DNA of 64,000 nt from Ectopseudomonas oleovorans (GCF_003052605.1 NZ_QASO01000130.1:124001-188000), one strand, 5' to 3'; positions 8,938 through 18,235 are shown, numbered from the stretch's first letter. Notes: generated by a model not told the origin, from the sequence alone. Made by a program: numbers and translations.

Positions 8938-9677
8938 TGGCCGGTCGCCTACTCGGTCTCGGCGTCGGCCCCGGCGACCCCGAGCTGCTCACCCTCAAGG
9001 CCTTGCGCCTACTCCAGTCGGCGCCGGTGGTGGCCTACTTCGTGGCCAAGGCCAAGCACAATGCCGGCCACGGCGGCAATGCCTTCGGCATCATCGAGGC
9101 CCACCTTACCGAGGCGCAGCAGCGCCTGCCGCTGGTCTATCCGGTGACCACCGAGAAGCTCGCCCCGCCGCTGTCCTACGAGGATGTGATCGCCGACTTC
9201 TACGACACCTGCGCCGAGCAGATCGCCCGGCTGCTGGACGCCGGCCAGGACGTGGCGGTGATCTGCGAAGGCGACCCGTTCTTCTACGGCTCCTACATGT
9301 ACCTGCACGACCGCCTGGCCGACCGCTACGAAGTGGAGGTGGTGCCCGGCGTCTGCTCCATGCTCGGCTGCGCCTCGGTGCTCGGCACGCCGCTGGTCTA
9401 CCGCAACCAGAGCTTGAGCGTGCTCTCCGGCGTGCTGCCGGAAGACGAGCTGGAACAGCGCCTGCGCGACGCCGAAGCGGCGGTTGTGATGAAGCTCGGG
9501 CGCAACTTCGACAAGGTGCGCCGCGTGCTGCGCAAGCTCGGCCTGGACGACCGCGCCCATTACGTCGAACGCGCGACCATGGTTAGCCAGAAGATCGTGC
9601 CGCTGGACGAGGTAGAGCCCATGGATTCGCCGTACTTTTCCATGATTCTGCTGCCTGGGCAGAAATGGCGGGGGTAA
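8934..9677 (+). CDS. cobI: Precorrin-2 C20-methyltransferase
   Basis: 247 residues. SAM-dependent methylation of precorrin-2 at C20 to precorrin-3A. A class III tetrapyrrole methylase: [20 protein letters not shown] at the N-terminus, [16 protein letters not shown] in the middle and [16 protein letters not shown] as the SAM-site loop. It overlaps cobH by ATGA; a second ATG lies immediately downstream (8937). A GTAGGGCGGG palindrome follows 5 bp after the stop and may terminate or stabilise the transcript before cobJ. Confidence 0.95.
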   Translation: MMAGRLLGLGVGPGDPELLTLKALRLLQSAPVVAYFVAKAKHNAGHGGNAFGIIEAHLTEAQQRLPLVYPVTTEKLAPPLSYEDVIADFYDTCAEQIARLLDAGQDVAVICEGDPFFYGSYMYLHDRLADRYEVEVVPGVCSMLGCASVLGTPLVYRNQSLSVLSGVLPEDELEQRLRDAEAAVVMKLGRNFDKVRRVLRKLGLDDRAHYVERATMVSQKIVPLDEVEPMDSPYFSMILLPGQKWRG

Positions 9678-9681
9678 TGCC

Positions 9682-9734
9682 GTAGGGCGGGTGCAACCCG
9701 CCTGCAGCGAGCTGGCGGGTTGCACCCGCCCTAC
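9682..9734. repeat. REP-like palindrome between cobI and cobJ
   Basis: GTAGGGCGGGTGCAACCCGCC pairs with GGCGGGTTGCACCCGCCCTAC around a short loop, nested palindromes of the same family as the array at 4033-4496. There is no T-run, so it is more likely an extragenic palindrome that affects mRNA stability than a canonical terminator. Confidence 0.85.
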
Positions 9735-9800
9735 CCGTCTCAAGACCGTATACGGATGCACCCCGGGAAACCCATTCCCCGGATTGCAAGGATTTACCGC

Positions 9801-11450
9801 ATGAACATCGTCATCCTCGGCGCCAGTGCGCTGGCCACTGCACAACGTCTCAAGGCGCTTTATCCACAGGCGGAGATCCAAGGCCTGCGCGGGCGTGCCG
9901 ACGGCGCCGAGCGCCATTACGACGAGTTCGGCGAGCACCTGCGCACCCTGTATCGCGCCGGTCAGCCACTTGTGGTGCTGTGTGCTGCCGGGATCGTGAT
10001 TCGCAGCCTTGCCGCGCTATTGGCCGAGAAAGGCGCCGAGCCGCCGGTGCTGGCCCTGGCAGAGGATGGCAGCGCCGTGGTGCCGCTGCTCGGTGGCCTG
10101 GCTGGGGTCAACCGCCTGGCCCGCGAGATCGCCGCGCACCTGGGTGTGACGCCGGCCATCACCACCAGCGGCGAGCTGCGCTTCGGTACCTGCCTGCTGG
10201 AACCACCGGCCGGCTACGCGCTGGCCGACCTACAACAAGGCAAGCGCTTCGTCAGCGACCTGCTCGGCGGCGAGACGGTACGCATCGAAGGCCAGGCGCC
10301 CTGGCTGGACGATGCGCAACTGCCTGTGGATAACGCCGCCAGCCGGGTCATCCACATCACCGCGCAGGCGCGCCCGGCGCAACCGGACGAACTGTTGATC
10401 CACCCGCGCTGCGCCGCTGCGCTGATCGAGCGCCCCGGCGCCGACCTATCGGCTCGCCTGCAGCAGGCGTTGAGCGATGCCAACCTGGCGCCGCAAGCGC
10501 TGGCCGTTCTGCTCGCGGACAAAAGCTGGATGGCCAACGCCGAACTGCACGCCACCGCCGCCGAGTTGAAGCTGCCACTGCGCTTTATCCACAGCACATC
10601 CGAGCTACCGCCCGAGCACCATGCCAGCGACGGCCTGCGCCTGCTGCTGAGTGAACAACCGCTGGATATCGAACGCCTCGGCCAGCGCCGTGGCCGCCTC
10701 AGCGTGGTCGGCCTCGGCCCCGGCGCCGCCGAACATATGACGCCCGCCGTGCGCCGTGCCCTCGACGAAGCCGAAGACCTGCTCGGCTACGACACCTACG
10801 TGAAAATGGCCGGCCCGCTGCGCGCCGATCAATGCGTGCACCCCAGCGACAACCGCGAGGAGCTGCAGCGCGCCGCCCACGCCTTCGAACTGGCCGCCAG
10901 CGGTCGGCGGGTGGTGATGATCTCCTCGGGCGACCCTGGCGTGTTCGCCATGGCCGCTGCCGTAATGGAGGCGCTGGAAAACCCGCAAAGCGAGACCTGG
11001 CACAGCATCGAGCTGGAAGTACTGCCGGGCGTTTCCGCCGCCCTGGCTACCGCTGCTAAGGCCGGCGCGCCGCTGGGTCACGACTTCTGCCTGATATCCC
11101 TGTCCGACAACCTCAAGCCCTGGGCAGTGATCGAAAAGCGCCTGGAGCACGCCGCCGCAGCCGATCTGGCCATGGCCTTCTACAACCCGATCTCCAAGTC
11201 GCGCCCCTGGCAGCTCGGCCGCGCGCTGGAGTTGCTGCGCCAGCACCGCACGCCAGAAACGCTGGTGGTGCTCGGCCGCGATATCGGCCGCCCGGCCGAA
11301 GCGCTGCGCACCCTCACCCTCGGCGAGCTGACGCCGGAGCTGGTCGATATGCGCACCCTGGTGATCATCGGCTCCAGTCAGACCCGCCGCTTCCCGCGCG
11401 CCGATGGCGGCGAGTGGGTCTATACGCCGCGCTGGTATCCCGATCTGTAG
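9801..11450 (+). CDS. cobJ: CbiG-like / precorrin-3B C17-methyltransferase fusion
   Basis: 549 residues from ATG 9801 (AAGGA 8 nt upstream). Residues about 1-130 resemble CbiG_N (VVLCAAGIVIRSLAALLAEKG, AVVPLLGGLAGVNRLA). Residues about 190-275 resemble a CbiG_C/CobE-type domain. From about residue 295 the class III methylase begins (LSVVGLGPGAAEHMTPAVRRAL, MISSGDPGVFAMAAAV, VLPGVSAALATAAKAGAPLG). The methylase half performs C17 methylation and ring contraction of precorrin-3B. CobJ-CbiG fusions are usual in pseudomonads; the role of the CbiG part in an aerobic pathway is unclear. The TAG stop is the TAG of a REP palindrome (GTAGGAGCC). Confidence 0.94.
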   Translation: MNIVILGASALATAQRLKALYPQAEIQGLRGRADGAERHYDEFGEHLRTLYRAGQPLVVLCAAGIVIRSLAALLAEKGAEPPVLALAEDGSAVVPLLGGLAGVNRLAREIAAHLGVTPAITTSGELRFGTCLLEPPAGYALADLQQGKRFVSDLLGGETVRIEGQAPWLDDAQLPVDNAASRVIHITAQARPAQPDELLIHPRCAAALIERPGADLSARLQQALSDANLAPQALAVLLADKSWMANAELHATAAELKLPLRFIHSTSELPPEHHASDGLRLLLSEQPLDIERLGQRRGRLSVVGLGPGAAEHMTPAVRRALDEAEDLLGYDTYVKMAGPLRADQCVHPSDNREELQRAAHAFELAASGRRVVMISSGDPGVFAMAAAVMEALENPQSETWHSIELEVLPGVSAALATAAKAGAPLGHDFCLISLSDNLKPWAVIEKRLEHAAAADLAMAFYNPISKSRPWQLGRALELLRQHRTPETLVVLGRDIGRPAEALRTLTLGELTPELVDMRTLVIIGSSQTRRFPRADGGEWVYTPRWYPDL

Positions 11451-11765
11451 GAGCCCGCTTGCGGGCGATACAGCACCATCGGATACCTTGATCGCCGGCA
11501 AGCCGGCTCCTACGAAAAGCGCGTCTGCGCGCACCTTACAGACCCACGCACCAAGTGCCGGTATCCCAACCCGTAGGAGCCCGCTTGCGGGCGATCCAGC
11601 ACCGTCGGACACCTTGATCGCCGGCAAGCCGGCTCCTACGAAAAGCGCGTCTGCGCACACCTTACAGACCCACGCACCAAGTGCCGGTATCCCAACCCGT
11701 AGGAGCCCGCTTGCGGGCGATCCGGCACCGTCGAACACCTTGATCGCCGGCAAGCCGGCTCCTAC
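11447..11765. repeat. Three tandem 126-bp units: REP pair plus duplicated cobJ 3' end
   Basis: Units start with GTAGGAGCCCGCTTGCGGGC at 11447, 11573 and 11699 (period 126). Each contains the partner arm GCCGGCAAGCCGGCTCCTAC. The stretch before units 2 and 3 (GCCGGTATCCCAACCCGTAG) resembles the end of cobJ (GCTGGTATCCCGATCTGTAG), so the unit appears to include a copy of the cobJ tail. Same logic as the cobK array but built on a different REP family. No gene lies in this 400-bp interval. Confidence 0.88.
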
Positions 11766-11850
11766 GAACGGCGCGTCTGCACAAACCTTCTAGCCCTGCG
11801 CGTCGGACGCGCTAAGCTCGGGCGTTCACAGCAACGACAGGCAACAGGCG

Positions 11851-12747
11851 ATGAACGCGCAATCATGGGTCGACCTCAAGCAGGATGCCGATACCGGCAT
11901 CGAGGTGATCCGCGCGCATTTCGAGGGGCACGCCTACGATCCACACTGGCATGACAGCTACCTGATCGGCTTTACCGAGCAGGGTGTGCAGCAGTTTCAT
12001 TGCCGCCGCGCGCTGTTCAGTAGCGTGCCCGGCCAGACCTTCTTCCTCGAACCCGGCGATATCCATGACGGCCACGCGCCGACGCCGGGTGGCTTCACCT
12101 ATTCCACGCTCTACCTCGAACCAGCCTGGCTGGAAAAGGCATTGCCGGGACTGTTCGAGCAGGCACCCGCCGACTGCCTGCCCGGCGTGCGGCGCACCCA
12201 GCCGGACGATCCTGGCTTGCTGCCGTGTATTGCCAACGCCCTGCAGGCGCTGCGCGACGGCGAGCCACGCATGGTACGCGACGCCACGCTGGATGCGCTG
12301 CTGGAACGTATCTCGCGCAGTCTGCACTGGCGCCAGCGCCTGTCGGGCAACCCACAGATCGCCAGTGTGGCCCTGCGTGCTCGCAATTATCTGCATGCGC
12401 ACTTTCACCAGAACATCGGCCTCGACGAACTGGCGCGATTCTGCGGCGTCGACCGGCGCCAGGGCTTGATCCAAGGCACTGGCCTGCAACTGATCAACCC
12501 CAAGACCTGGCTGATGAGCGTCTCGGTCACGGCGATCTTCCTCGACGGCCAGGCCTCGTTCGGCGCGGTGGCGAGCTATGCGACGCTGTTCCTGCTGGTA
12601 TCGACGCCCTGCCTGCTGGTCTGGGGTGTGCTGGGCGTCGGCGGCGCGCGCCTGTTGCGGCAACCGGCCCGGCTGCTGTTGTTCAACCGCAGCATGGCCC
12701 TGTTGCTACTGGCTTCAGTGTGGCTGCCGCCGCTGGCAAGCCTGTAG
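11851..12747 (+). pseudogene. In-frame chimera: AraC-type sensor domain joined to the C-terminal half of a LysE exporter
   Basis: Residues 1 to about 200 are the cupin sensor domain and the very start of the HTH of an AraC regulator (PHWHDSYLIGFTEQGVQQF, FLEPGDIHDGHAP, NIGLDELARFCGVDRRQ). At about 12454-12470 the frame passes without a stop into the C-terminal part of a LysE/RhtB exporter (GTGLQLINPKTWLMSVSV, then three hydrophobic segments). AraC regulators and LysE exporters are often neighbours, so one deletion could have fused them, removing most of the DNA-binding domain and the exporter N-terminus. Function is unlikely, although the frame is open for 298 codons. The stop lies inside a REP. 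Confidence 0.8.
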
Positions 12748-12817
12748 GAGCGTCGCCCCGGCGCGAAGCAATTGCAGCCGGCTATTCGCCACATTCGCCG
12801 CGAGGCGCGGCTCCTAC
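12744..12817. repeat. REP-like palindrome shared by two convergent stop codons
   Basis: GTAGGAGCGTCGCCCCGGCGCG and CGCCGCGAGGCGCGGCTCCTAC form an inverted pair. The left TAG ends the AraC/LysE chimera and the right CTA is the stop of the minus-strand GlxA-type gene. It probably acts as a bidirectional 3' border. Confidence 0.82.
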
Positions 12818-13794
12818 AACGCGCCGCCCTGACGGCGGAAGGCGCCAGGCGCAACACCGAAGCGCTGGCGGAACAGCTTGCCCAGGTGACTGGCATCGCT
12901 GACGCCGATCTCGTCGGCAAGTTGCGCCAGGCTGTGGCTGGAGTTGAGCAGACGCCAGCGCACATGTTGCAGGCGTAGCTCATTCCAGTATTCGCGCGCA
13001 CTCATGCCCTGGCTGGCCTGAAACAGGCGATCCAGCTGACGCCGGCTGATGCCGACACTGGCCGCCAGCTGCTCGATGCCATCGGCACTGGCCAGGCCGT
13101 GGCGCATCAGGGCGATGGCGCGGTCTACATGGCGCTCGCCGCTCGATGTCGTGTGCAACGAGCGCAGCGCGTGCTGGCCACTGCGCGTTTCGTCCACCAG
13201 CATATCGGCCAAGCCCTTGAGCGCCCGTGCCCGGCCGCTGCCCTGAGCCAGCAGTTCCACCGCCAGATCGATGGCTGCGGTGCCGCCGGCGCAGGAAATC
13301 CGCGCACCATCAAGGCAATACAGACGCTCGCGAGCCAGGCGCAGCTGCGGAAAGCTGGCACGGAACTCCGCCTCATGGCGCCAGTGCACCGCCACCCGAT
13401 GACCGTCGAGCAGGCCGCAGGCGGCGAACAGGAAGCTGGCATTGTCGATCGCCACCAGCTTCACCCCAGCGCGGGCTGCGCGACGCAGCAGCTGCTGATA
13501 GGTCGGCGCCAGCGCGGCAGTGGCCTGCGCGTTGCGCCCGCCGAACAGCACCAGATAGTCGTAGTCGGCCAGCTTCAGCTCGTCCGGCGTGGCCTCGATA
13601 CGCAGCGCCGCACCGCTGCTGGACAGCACATGCCCTGGTTGCAGGCCGAGAATCGTCCAGGTGCAGTAACGCTGGCGACTGTAGTCCTCGTCGTCGGCGC
13701 TAAAACGCAACTTGTCGAGAAAACCACCAAACGGCAGCAGGGCGAACTCCGGCAAGGGCAACAGGAGAAAACGCAGATCGGGGCTTTCGGCCAT
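12814..13794 (-). CDS. GlxA-family (DJ-1/PfpI + AraC) transcriptional regulator
   Basis: 326 residues. The N-terminal class I glutamine amidotransferase-like domain (FLLLPLPEFALLPFGGFLDKLR, YDYLVLFGGRNAQ, AIDNASFLFAACGLLDG) usually binds an effector without catalysis. The C-terminal AraC domain has two HTH motifs (IEQLAASVGISRRQLDRLFQ and LAQLADEIGVSDASHLGKLF). ATG 13794 is chosen as the family-like N-terminus; the ribosome site is weak. It is divergent from the LysE exporter at 13889 with a 94-bp gap, suggesting it controls export or catabolism of an amino acid or quaternary amine. The ligand is unknown. Confidence 0.88.
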   Translation of the reverse strand: MAESPDLRFLLLPLPEFALLPFGGFLDKLRFSADDEDYSRQRYCTWTILGLQPGHVLSSSGAALRIEATPDELKLADYDYLVLFGGRNAQATAALAPTYQQLLRRAARAGVKLVAIDNASFLFAACGLLDGHRVAVHWRHEAEFRASFPQLRLARERLYCLDGARISCAGGTAAIDLAVELLAQGSGRARALKGLADMLVDETRSGQHALRSLHTTSSGERHVDRAIALMRHGLASADGIEQLAASVGISRRQLDRLFQASQGMSAREYWNELRLQHVRWRLLNSSHSLAQLADEIGVSDASHLGKLFRQRFGVAPGAFRRQGGAL

Positions 13795-13888
13795 GTTATG
13801 TCCAGAATCAACTGCTAGATAGCCAGAATCTACCTTATTCAAGTACCTGCCGCTGACTAGACTGGCCGCGCCCAAACAGGAGACCCGC

Positions 13889-14500
13889 ATGGCTCTAGAA
13901 CTCTGGCTCGTCTACTTCGTCGCCACCCTTGGCCTGGCTCTGACGCCCGGCCCTAACAGCCTGCTCGCGCTGACCCACGGCGGGCTGTACGGCGCACGCA
14001 TGGCACTGGCCACCATTCTTGGCGGTGTGGTCGGCTTCAGTACCTTGATCGCACTGGCCATGTTCGGCCTCAGTGCGCTGCTCAAGACCGCGCCCAACGC
14101 GCTGCTGGCGCTGAAGTGGATCGGCGGCGCCTACCTGATCTGGCTGGGCGTGCAGCTGTGGCGCTCGCCACCGATGAACCTGACCCTGGCCGACAGCGGT
14201 GTCCGCCCCAGCGCCAGCCGGCTGTTTCGCCAAGGCCTGCTGTCGGCGCTGTCGAATCCCAAGGTGATCCTGTTCTACGGCGCCTTTCTGCCACAGTTCG
14301 TCGATCCGCAGCGCGGCCTGGCCGTTCAGTTCGTGGTGATGGCAGCGACCTTCGCCGTGGTCGAGTTCCTCGTCGAACTGCTGCTGGCACTACTGGCGTT
14401 TCGCGTACGCCCCTGGTTGCAGCGCGGCGGCAGCGCCTTCAACCGCAGCTGCGGCGTGCTCTTCGTGCTGATCGGTGTAGCGCTACCGCTGGCGCGCTGA
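13889..14500 (+). CDS. LysE/RhtB-family amino-acid exporter
   Basis: 203 residues with about six membrane segments. N-terminal LALTPGPNSLLALTHGGLYG is the family signature (PGPN), and LSNPKVILFYGAFLPQFVD marks the central motif. ATG 13889 follows AGGAGACCCGC. Inner-membrane efflux of an amino acid or homoserine-like compound is inferred. Paired divergently with the GlxA-type regulator. Confidence 0.92.
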   Translation: MALELWLVYFVATLGLALTPGPNSLLALTHGGLYGARMALATILGGVVGFSTLIALAMFGLSALLKTAPNALLALKWIGGAYLIWLGVQLWRSPPMNLTLADSGVRPSASRLFRQGLLSALSNPKVILFYGAFLPQFVDPQRGLAVQFVVMAATFAVVEFLVELLLALLAFRVRPWLQRGGSAFNRSCGVLFVLIGVALPLAR

Positions 14501-14512
14501 GCACGCCCGACA

Positions 14513-15082
14513 TCAGGCCTTGAGCGCCTCACCAATCGCGTAGTAATGCCCACCGGCCACGTGATGCAGGCTGCGCAGGCTCGGGTCGGCCGTTTCGAAA
14601 TGCCAGCGGCCATCGCGGAACACGCGCTCGTCGGCCCAGGCGGCGATCACCTCGCCGATGAACAGGTCGTAGGCCTGCTGGTTGTGCGGCTCATCGATCA
14701 GCCGACAGACCAGCCAGGCCGAGCAGCCCGCCACCAGCGGCAGGTCGTGGTCTTCCATGGTGAACAGCTCGACGCCGGTATGGGCCAGCTTCGCCGGGTC
14801 GGCGGCCAGGCTGGCGTTGCCCACCGCTTGGGTCAGTTGCAGCTGCGCCACGGTCGGCACCTGGATGGCGAACAGGCCGCTACCCTCGATCAGCGCGCGG
14901 GTGCGGGTGGCCTTGTCCAGCACCACGGTGAGTTTCGGCGGATCGAAATCCAGGGCGCAGCACCAGGCTGCCGCCATGACGTTATCCACAGCCTGATGAC
15001 GCGCCGACACCAGCACGGTCGGCCCGTGGTTGAGTAGACGGTAGGCCTTGGCCAGGTCGACGGAATGAATGGACGCGCTCAT
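14513..15082 (-). CDS. Flavin reductase-like FMN-binding protein
   Basis: 189 residues from ATG 15082 (CAGGAG SD). The fold resembles the flavin reductase/DIM6 family: AYRLLNHGPTVLVSARH, NVMAAAWCCALDFDPPKLTVVLD, GLFAIQVPTVAQL and the C-terminal ADPSLRSLHHVAGGHYYAIGE. Likely binds FMN and reduces it or serves as the reductase for an unknown monooxygenase. It ends convergently with the LysE gene, 12 bp apart. Substrate unknown. Confidence 0.85.
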   Translation of the reverse strand: MSASIHSVDLAKAYRLLNHGPTVLVSARHQAVDNVMAAAWCCALDFDPPKLTVVLDKATRTRALIEGSGLFAIQVPTVAQLQLTQAVGNASLAADPAKLAHTGVELFTMEDHDLPLVAGCSAWLVCRLIDEPHNQQAYDLFIGEVIAAWADERVFRDGRWHFETADPSLRSLHHVAGGHYYAIGEALKA

Positions 15083-15165
15083 GCAGACTCCTGAAAGCGA
15101 AAAAGGCGCCTGCATGCTGGCTCGGGTGAACCAGCATCGCAAGCGCCTGCAACAGCGGTTATGGA

Positions 15166-15909
15166 TCAGAACTCCTGCGTGGTCGGACGCAGAACGATCT
15201 CGTTGATGTCGACGTCAGCCGGCTGCTCGATGGCGTAGGCAATGGCGCGTGCCACCGATTCCGCCGGAATCGCCTGCTTGTAGAAGTCGACGACGAAGTC
15301 GCGGCTCTGCTGGTGCGAGCTGCCGAACTTCAGCTCCGAATCCACCGCGCCCGGCTCGATGGTGGTGGTGCGGATGCTGCCGCCCACTTCATGGCGCAGG
15401 CCTTCGGAGATGGCGCGCACGGCGAACTTGGTGCCGCTGTAGACGGTACCACCGGGGCTGAACACCTTGATCCCGGCCACCGAGGCGATGTTGATGAAGT
15501 GCCCGGCATTCTGCTGCTGGAACACCGGCAGCGCCGCGGCGATGCCGTACAGCACGCCCTTGATGTTGATGTCGATCATGCGCTCCCACTCCTCGACGCG
15601 CACATCGCTCATCGGTGCAATGGACATAAGGCCGGCGTTGTTGATCAGCACATCGACGCGGCCGAAGGTGTCCAGTGCGCCCTGGATCAGTGCCTTGACC
15701 TCGTCGGCGCGGGTCACGTCGGTCTGGTAGGCCACGGCCTCGCCACCAGCGGCAACCAGTTCGCTGACCAGTTGCTCGAGACGCTCTTTGCGCCGTGCGC
15801 CCAGCACCACCTTGGCGCCCAACTTGCTCAGATGACGGGCGGTGGCTTCGCCCAGGCCGCTGCTGGCGCCGGTGATGACCACGACCTTGCCGGAAATATT
15901 GTTGCTCAT
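15166..15909 (-). CDS. Short-chain dehydrogenase/reductase
   Basis: 247 residues from ATG 15909. Classical SDR: cofactor motif TGASSGLGEATARH (residues about 13-26), NNAG (about 88-91), catalytic Ser about 140 (INIASVAG) and the YSGTKFAV motif (Tyr and Lys about 155-159). An arginine pair after the first strand (GARRKER) favours NADP. Substrate not predictable. It is divergent from the LysR regulator at 16050 (140-bp gap), a common pairing in which the LysR protein controls the SDR. Confidence 0.93.
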   Translation of the reverse strand: MSNNISGKVVVITGASSGLGEATARHLSKLGAKVVLGARRKERLEQLVSELVAAGGEAVAYQTDVTRADEVKALIQGALDTFGRVDVLINNAGLMSIAPMSDVRVEEWERMIDINIKGVLYGIAAALPVFQQQNAGHFINIASVAGIKVFSPGGTVYSGTKFAVRAISEGLRHEVGGSIRTTTIEPGAVDSELKFGSSHQQSRDFVVDFYKQAIPAESVARAIAYAIEQPADVDINEIVLRPTTQEF

Positions 15910-16049
15910 GGGTAAGCCCTCTCTCGATTGATTGGAGTGTCCACGCCATACGCCGGACATGAGCTCACGTTATAGGCGATTCCCGTTTCAATGAATGGAA
16001 GAGTTTGGATTAAAATATTCCATATTCTGGAATATGAAGGTGCCCCGAC

Positions 16050-16961
16050 ATGCTCAATCGCATGGAGATGATCCGCATCTTCTGCAGCGCGGCCGACTGC
16101 AGCAATTTCCGCGAGGCGGCGACTCGCCTGAGGATTTCTCCGCAGGCGGTGACACGTGCGATCAAGGCGCTGGAGGAAGAACTCGGCGAGATTCTGTTCC
16201 ACCGCAACACCCGCCAGGTGCATATCACCGCCTTTGGCGCGGCCTACGCGCTGCGCGCCCGGCAGATGCTGGAAGACTTCGATGCGCTGTTTCGCGGCCA
16301 TCGCGCCGAGGCCGAATCGGCCATCGCCGGGCGCATCGGCATCACCGCGCCGCAGGCCATTGGCAAGCGCTTTCTGGTGGCGTTCCTGCAGCCCTTGCTC
16401 AAGCAGCACCCACAGCTGGTGCTGAACCTGCGCCTGGAGGACGAGATCACCGACGCGGTGGAAGCGCAGATCGACATCGGCATCCGCGTCGGCTTCCTGC
16501 GTGACAGCCGCTACGTCGCCCGCGCCCTCGCACCCGTACCGTTGCAGGTGGTGGCCACACCGCAACTGATCGCCGCCAGTGGTGCGCCGCGTAACCTCGA
16601 CGAGTTGCAGCAGCGGCCGCTGTCGGTGCTGATCGACCGCAAGAACGGCCGCCCCTGGCCGTGGACCTTCGCTCACGGCCCCAGCCTGCACCCGCCCACT
16701 CCAGCGCTGGTGTGTGACGATCCCGAAGCCGAGCTGGAAGCCGTGCTCGCCGGCCTGGCCTACGGCCAGTTGCCCGCCTACCTGGCGCAACCGTACCTGG
16801 AGAACGGCCGCCTGCAGGCGGTGCTGACCGAGCAGGCACCCGATCCCTGGCAGTTGTTCATCTACCGCCCGCAGCAAGGCCCGGTGCCGCCCAGGGTGCG
16901 CCTGGTGTTCGATCACCTGCGCGCCTGCTTTTCCAACCCGGCACAGTTTCCCCAGGGCTGA
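16050..16961 (+). CDS. LysR-family transcriptional regulator
   Basis: 303 residues. N-terminal winged HTH (MIRIFCSAADCSNFREAATRLRISPQAVTRAIKALEEEL, with LFHRNTRQVHITAFG as wing) followed by a periplasmic-binding-like effector domain (GRIGITAPQAIGKRFLVAFL, DIGIRVGFLRDSRYVARAL). Divergent from the SDR gene, its probable target. The divergent space has AT-rich near-palindromic TTAAAATATTCCATATTCTGG (about 16011-16030), a candidate operator. Effector unknown. Confidence 0.93.
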   Translation: MLNRMEMIRIFCSAADCSNFREAATRLRISPQAVTRAIKALEEELGEILFHRNTRQVHITAFGAAYALRARQMLEDFDALFRGHRAEAESAIAGRIGITAPQAIGKRFLVAFLQPLLKQHPQLVLNLRLEDEITDAVEAQIDIGIRVGFLRDSRYVARALAPVPLQVVATPQLIAASGAPRNLDELQQRPLSVLIDRKNGRPWPWTFAHGPSLHPPTPALVCDDPEAELEAVLAGLAYGQLPAYLAQPYLENGRLQAVLTEQAPDPWQLFIYRPQQGPVPPRVRLVFDHLRACFSNPAQFPQG

Positions 16962-17062
16962 GGTCGCTCACGACAACGCCGCTGTCGCCTGCGAAGCACC
17001 CGCCCCGCCCATCGCTCCATAACCTGCCTGAAGCCGTCTAAATCAGGGATCAGGAGCGTTAC

Positions 17063-18058
17063 ATGAATGCCATCCACACGGGCCAGCAGGTCAGCCCGGC
17101 CACCTTGCACAAGGTGATCGCCGCCTCGGCCATCGGTAACTTCGTCGAGTGGTTCGACTTCGCCGTCTACGGTTTTCTCGCCGTGACCATCGCTTCGCTG
17201 TTCTTCCCGCCGGGCAACCCGACCCTGGCGCTGCTGCAGACCTTCGCCGTGTTTGCCGTGTCGTTCGCCCTGCGCCCACTGGGCGGCATCGTCTTCGGCA
17301 TTCTCGGTGATCGGATCGGACGCAAGCGCGTGCTGTCGATCACCGTGCTGCTGATGGCCGGCGCCACCACGCTGATCGGCCTGCTGCCCACCTACGCCAG
17401 CATCGGCCTGTTCGCCCCGCTGCTGCTGGCGCTGGCGCGTTGCCTGCAAGGTTTCTCCGCCGGAGGCGAATACGCCGGTGCCTGCGCCTTCGTCATGGAG
17501 CATGCGCCCACCGAGCAGAAAGCCCGTTATGGCAGCTTCGTGCCGGTCTCGACCTTCATGGCATTCGCCTGCGCCGCCGGCCTGGTATTCGGCATGGGCT
17601 TGTGGCTGGACGAAGCGCAGATGCAGGCCTGGGGCTGGCGCGTGCCCTTCCTGATCGCTGCGCCGCTGGGTCTGGTCGGCTTGTACATGCGTCTGCGTCT
17701 GGACGAATCACCGGCCTTCCAGGCCCTGGCTGCGCAACCTCATCCCGAACATTCACCACTGCGCGAAACCTTGCGCGAGCACGGCGGCACCGTGCTCTGC
17801 CTGTCGGCGTTCATCTCCGCCACGGCGCTGTCGTTCTACATGTTCACCACTTACCTGACCACCTACATGCAGGTGGTCGGTGGCGCAGCACGGCCGGTGG
17901 CTTTGCTGGCCAGCCTGATCGCGCTGTTCTTCGCCGCCCTGCTGTGTCCCTTCGTCGGGCGCTATTCGGATCGCGTCGGGCGCCGCCGCACCATCCTGAC
18001 TGCCGTGGTGGCGTTGATCGTCGCGGTGTATCCGGCCTTTACCCTGGCCGCCCCGTAG
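17063..18058 (+). pseudogene. MHS-family (ProP/KgtP-like) MFS transporter, 3' truncated by an IS30 remnant
   Basis: AGGAG 8 nt before ATG 17063. Metabolite:H+ symporter signature: [20 protein letters not shown] near the N-terminus, [14 protein letters not shown] between TM2 and TM3, [15 protein letters not shown] in TM4. Full-length relatives have about 430 residues and 12 segments. Here the frame stops after 331 residues at [10 protein letters not shown], where the DNA becomes an IS30 transposase fragment in the opposite direction. The last two or three membrane helices are missing, so it is very probably inactive. Confidence 0.85.
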
Positions 18059-18235
18059 ATCGTCTCGCGACAGACGTAGGCCTCTCTGAGGCTGGGAATG
18101 TTCATGCTGCGCAGCTTGCCGGCAATCTGCTCGGGAGACAAACGCTCACGCAGCATATGCGCCACCAACTCGAAGCGCTCACCACCCGGCAACAGCTTTC
18201 GCTTCGGTCGACACACCTGACGGCGGGCCTGCGTA
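18057..18235 (-). mobile_element. IS30-family transposase fragment
   Basis: On the minus strand about 55 residues match an IS30 transposase internal region: [38 protein letters not shown]. Both ends of the transposase and the inverted repeats are absent. It abuts the broken MHS transporter on one side and cobF on the other, so a deletion followed insertion. Confidence 0.82.

Noticed and set aside
11447-11765. Open frame of 129 codons across the repeats
   Set aside because: Its translation is three copies of the same REP-derived peptide and has no ribosome site.
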